Shown here piece by piece: positions 15,565-17,919 of a DNA stretch of 17,919 bases (position 1 is its first letter; each line of letters opens with the position of its first letter). Below the pieces are notes generated by a model that saw only the letters and a program-made list of their open reading frames with translations, had not been told where the DNA came from and searched no databases. The stretch is taken from NCBI GenBank assembly GCA_964608735.1, contig CAZSPL010000057.1, forward strand, positions 1 through 17,919, written 5' to 3'. This DNA is from CAZSPL01 sp964608735 (lineage in GTDB: Bacteria > JAJVIF01 > JAPKYR01 > CAZSPL01). The translations under genes and the position numbers were made by a program.

Positions 15565-15819
15565 ATGCTTACCGAATATATTCAATGTGCGCTTCAAAAG
15601 GCTCACTATGAAATAATGGAGAATGGGAAATACTGGGGTGAAATCCCCGGGCTACAGGGGGTCTGGGCGGATGCCGACACATTGGAGCAGTGCCGCGAAA
15701 TCCTGCGCGAGGTCCTCGAAGACTGGATTATCATCGGATTACGCCATGGGCATGAAATACCGGTGATTGAAGGCATAGATTTGAACAAGCGTTCCGAGGC
15801 GGAAGCCGTTGCCGATTAG
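15565..15819 (+). CDS. hicB: HicB-like antitoxin
   Basis: An 84-residue partner of the adjacent HicA toxin. It shows the HicB core fold pattern: YWGEIPGLQGVWADADTLEQCREILREVLEDWI, the partial RNase H-like domain that binds HicA. It has only a short tail (IEGIDLNKRSEAEAVAD) and no helix-turn-helix or ribbon-helix-helix at the end, so its own DNA binding is doubtful; many short HicB proteins look like this. GAGGAAGG (15548-15555) lies 9 bases before ATG 15565. The order antitoxin then toxin is reversed from the E. coli hicAB arrangement but common. The last 11 bases overlap hicA. Confidence 0.87.
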   Translation: MLTEYIQCALQKAHYEIMENGKYWGEIPGLQGVWADADTLEQCREILREVLEDWIIIGLRHGHEIPVIEGIDLNKRSEAEAVAD

Positions 15820-16021
15820 CCGCCGTGAACTAATCCGCCGGCTGAAGCGTCTCGGATTTACGGGGCCTGAATCCGGCGGTCGTCATATGATTATGATAAA
15901 GGGGAATCAGCGTTTTGCCATTCCCAATCCTCACGGGGCCGGTGATATCGACGATGCATTGCTTAAGCGGATATTGAAGCAGGTCGGGATCACTCGCGGT
16001 GAATTGGACAAAGCGAAATAA
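15809..16021 (+). CDS. hicA: HicA-like mRNA interferase toxin
   Basis: A 70-residue double-stranded RNA-binding-fold ribonuclease that cleaves mRNA when not bound by HicB. The family pattern is clear: SRRELIRRLKRLGF, then GGRHMIMIKG with the catalytic His as H26, IPNPHG, and a helical end, LLKRILKQVGITRGEL. It starts at TTG 15809, inside the last codons of hicB, so translation is probably coupled and kept below that of the antitoxin. The length is normal and all key residues are present, so it should be active. Confidence 0.9.
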   Translation: MPISRRELIRRLKRLGFTGPESGGRHMIMIKGNQRFAIPNPHGAGDIDDALLKRILKQVGITRGELDKAK

Positions 16022-16033
16022 ATTCTTACGGGC

Positions 16034-16058
16034 CATTTGCTCGACGCCGGGGCAAATG
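16034..16058 (+). other. Weak hairpin after hicA
   Basis: CATTTGC (16034-16040) pairs with GCAAATG (16052-16058) around 11 bases. There is no T tract, so it would be a poor intrinsic terminator. Confidence 0.35.
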
Positions 16059-16078
16059 TGCGAATAACCGTTATCCTC

Positions 16079-16087
16079 TGGTATAAT
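16079..16087 (+). promoter_or_regulatory. Extended -10 promoter of the exported-protein gene
   Basis: TATAAT (16082-16087) with TG at 16079-16080, 53 bases before ATG 16141. It is identical in form to the hicBA promoter (TGGTATAAT). Confidence 0.6.
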
Positions 16088-16140
16088 CAAGCTGATTGCG
16101 CGGGAATCCGCCCTGACAATAAGGCATCAGGAGGAGACTG

Positions 16141-17112
16141 ATGAAGCATTCGAATTTTCACAAGGTGATTTTCATAGCGCTGCTTATCCTCATCGCGGGA
16201 GGGATGTTCGGCGCGGCGGCGGGCGATGCGGAGATCGTCATCGATCCCGGCCACGCCGATACGCTTCTCATCACCGCGGCGAATTATGCGGAGAAGACCC
16301 AGAGCGACGCCGACCTGATGTGCTGCATCGGGCCGGTCGACAAGCGCCGCGACTCCGGCGTGATATGCATCAGCGCCGATACCGCGCTCTACTACGGCCT
16401 GCCATCGGCGGCAGCCTACGGCAGGGCGAAAGATATCGCGAAAGCGAAGAATAATATCCTCGTGCTCAGGGATCACAAAGAGGGAACCATGGCGGCACGG
16501 ATGTTCGACCTGTCGAAGTTCGACGTCATCATCTACAACGCGCCCGCCGTAAGCGCGGGGGTATCCGCCGCCGACCTCATGAGCGACCTCGGCGATGAAG
16601 TGGCCGATTTCGACATCCACTACGGCGCGGTGCCGAACAAGGTGCTGCTTCTGACGGCGCCGTCCGCCGACGCGAAGCTCACGATGGCGGACGCGGTCGA
16701 CGGGCTGTACAAGACGCTCATCAAGTTCGACGGCGCGGCGATGGTGGTGGCGATGTACTGGCTTGAGGACGCGACATTCGCCGCGAAAGCGTATAACCCG
16801 AACACCAACGGAAAGATACTCATCCTCAACGACGATGACGACTGGTACGACCTCATGAAGAGCGACAAATTCGCATCCGACATAAGCGCTGACCTCGTGA
16901 GCGCCGTCGTGATGCCGCCGCAGGCGCCGAGCCGCATGGTGAGCGGCGTCGCGAAGTGCGGCGTGCAGCGCATCGTGCTCTACGGGTACACCGCGGAGGA
17001 CATCGCATCGGCGTCCGCCGGCGACCCGGTCTCGCTCGTACGCATGATAGACCGCGTAAGCGTCTTCAACTGCCTGTACCCGGGGATGGAGTTGTTCTGT
17101 TTCAGGACGTAA
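16141..17112 (+). CDS. Exported protein of unknown function
   Basis: A 323-residue protein with an N-terminal signal peptide: a basic start (MKHSNFHK), the hydrophobic core VIFIALLILIAGGMFG, and a likely cleavage near AAAG (about residues 25-28). The mature part alternates hydrophobic strands and helices (VLLLTAP, AAMVVAMYWL, GKILILNDDDDWYDLM, QRIVLYGY), suggesting an alpha/beta fold. I recognise no family and no catalytic motif. It has an excellent ribosome site, AGGAGGAG at 16129-16136, and its own promoter, so it may be well expressed. It stands alone between hicBA and a converging gene. Confidence 0.82.
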   Translation: MKHSNFHKVIFIALLILIAGGMFGAAAGDAEIVIDPGHADTLLITAANYAEKTQSDADLMCCIGPVDKRRDSGVICISADTALYYGLPSAAAYGRAKDIAKAKNNILVLRDHKEGTMAARMFDLSKFDVIIYNAPAVSAGVSAADLMSDLGDEVADFDIHYGAVPNKVLLLTAPSADAKLTMADAVDGLYKTLIKFDGAAMVVAMYWLEDATFAAKAYNPNTNGKILILNDDDDWYDLMKSDKFASDISADLVSAVVMPPQAPSRMVSGVAKCGVQRIVLYGYTAEDIASASAGDPVSLVRMIDRVSVFNCLYPGMELFCFRT

Positions 17113-17136
17113 AAAACCCGGCAGCGAGTGCCGGGT
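17111..17136 (-). terminator. Rho-independent terminator for the minus-strand gene
   Basis: ACCCGGCA (17116-17123) and TGCCGGGT (17129-17136) form an 8-base stem with loop GCGAG. Read on the minus strand it is followed by TTTTTT (17116-17111). On the plus strand it has no T tract, but it may still slow readthrough from the exported-protein gene. Confidence 0.75.
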
Positions 17137-17163
17137 GATAAAAGACTACTCCAGCTACCCCGC

Positions 17164-17919
17164 TCACTCCGCTACGGTTACCCAGAGGACTTGATGGTAA
17201 CCAGCGTTTCTAAAGTACTTTTCTTCAATATCTTGGAGATAATCGTCATCCGAAAGCCAGCACGTAACAAGGATTGGATATTTCCCTGGCGGTCTCTCGA
17301 ACTCATTACAAAGCTCATACTCAAACTCAACATATTCATCGTTGATGTATGTCGGGCCTACCGGATAATCATGGAAGTTATCTTGAACGCACCCAGGATA
17401 GAGATATAGATCAGTAAACTGGTAAAGCTGCAATGCATCCGGCAAATGATGGTAAACTCGAATCGTTATGGTTGATGGCTCCTGGCCAACCAATGGCCCT
17501 GATATTTCCATGTCCGCGCGGTAGTTCGCCAGTGTGTTAGCCTGGGGAGGGAAATCGTTGACAATATCCGTGACCGGGACATTGGTCGGTGGCGCCCAGC
17601 ATGCATCGACGGAATAACCGAACTCCCATTCACCGGGGGGAAGAGCAACATGGTAAGTGTGAGTAATTATGTCATAAGTCGCGAAATGGCGACGTATGTC
17701 AGAAGAATAGTAACAGATGAATGGCCACAGGTTATCATAATCCGAATCATCCAAATCCTCTTTATCATAAGTTCCGCCAAGGTCTTATCCGGGTTGATAA
17801 CGCTCGATTGGAGGTTTTGTTAAATCCTTGAAGGGAATATAAGCGTTCGCATATCCGTCAGGATTTACTAAGGGGAGCGCGAAATAGTAGACAATAGCGA
17901 AAGTAAAAACCCGATGTAT
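17164..17919 (-). pseudogene. Exported protein gene interrupted by an in-frame TAA, running off the window
   Basis: On the minus strand one frame stays coding-like from the window edge to TGA 17166-17164, broken only by TAA at 17787-17785. Before the stop it reads RVFTFAIVYYFALPLVNPDG, which looks like a signal peptide, then a mature start (NAYIPFKDLTKPPIERYQPG). After the stop it continues DLGGTYDKEDLDDSDYDNLW and runs on as an aromatic- and Pro-rich, beta-type secreted protein (about 200 residues) of unknown function. A restart at TTG 17754 is possible but would lack the signal. TAA ends other genes here, so code change is unlikely; a point mutation or sequencing error is more likely. The base composition is more AT-rich than in the rest of the window, suggesting transfer. 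The true start lies beyond 17919. Confidence 0.65.

Noticed and set aside
17128..17409. Plus-strand frame of 93 residues at the right end
   Set aside because: Antisense to the interrupted exported-protein gene, which has the better protein-like sequence and its own terminator.
17785..17787. Stop codon reassignment to explain the in-frame TAA
   Set aside because: TAA ends several intact genes in this window, for example at 3005, 4568, 16021 and 17112.

Overview
This is a bacterial chromosomal window of fairly high GC content with dense genes, short intergenic gaps, and frequent GTG and TTG starts. A run of 100 Ns (1464-1563) marks a scaffold join, so it is probably a metagenome-assembled or draft genome. 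No rRNA, tRNA or CRISPR array was seen, and nothing fixes the phylum. The lifestyle hints are anaerobic: a ferredoxin-linked 2-oxoacid oxidoreductase next to an ADP-forming acyl-CoA synthetase, and a multihaem cytochrome c. Several genes are preceded by an extended -10 promoter of the form TGn-TATAAT.

Layout. 1-83: possible tail of a transposase. 84-533: noncoding leader region with small stem-loops. 534-1283: DnaQ-like DEDDh exonuclease with an N-terminal winged-helix-like segment, followed at once by a 90-bp inverted-repeat element. After the gap, 1564-3005 holds a 5'-truncated protein that joins a metallophosphatase-like domain, with its metal ligands replaced, to a tetrahaem cytochrome c554-like domain. 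It is followed by a lipoprotein of unknown function (3057-4568) and an unknown cytoplasmic protein (4569-5210), with a terminator at 5261-5285.

5360-10272 is the clearest functional module: iorA, iorB and a single-chain ADP-forming acyl-CoA synthetase. Together they would oxidise an aryl or branched 2-oxoacid to its acyl-CoA, passing electrons to ferredoxin, and then recover the thioester energy as ATP. IorA lacks the usual C-terminal ferredoxin domain, IorB carries an extra C-terminal segment, and the synthetase has its beta half before its alpha half.

10302-13691, on the minus strand, reads in transcription order: GT2 glycosyltransferase, GT4-like glycosyltransferase (overlapping start and stop), a small TPR protein, and a calcineurin-like phosphoesterase lipoprotein. 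A sigma70-like promoter lies upstream of the first gene. A second, extended -10 promoter overlaps the stop codon of the GT4 gene. The pair of transferases suggests surface polysaccharide synthesis.

13907-15466 is purH, transcribed divergently. 15565-16021 is a hicBA toxin-antitoxin pair with its own promoter. 16141-17112 encodes an unrecognised exported protein. The right end (17164-17919, minus) is a more AT-rich gene for an exported protein, interrupted by an in-frame TAA and running off the window. A hairpin between the last two genes is a good terminator for the minus strand.
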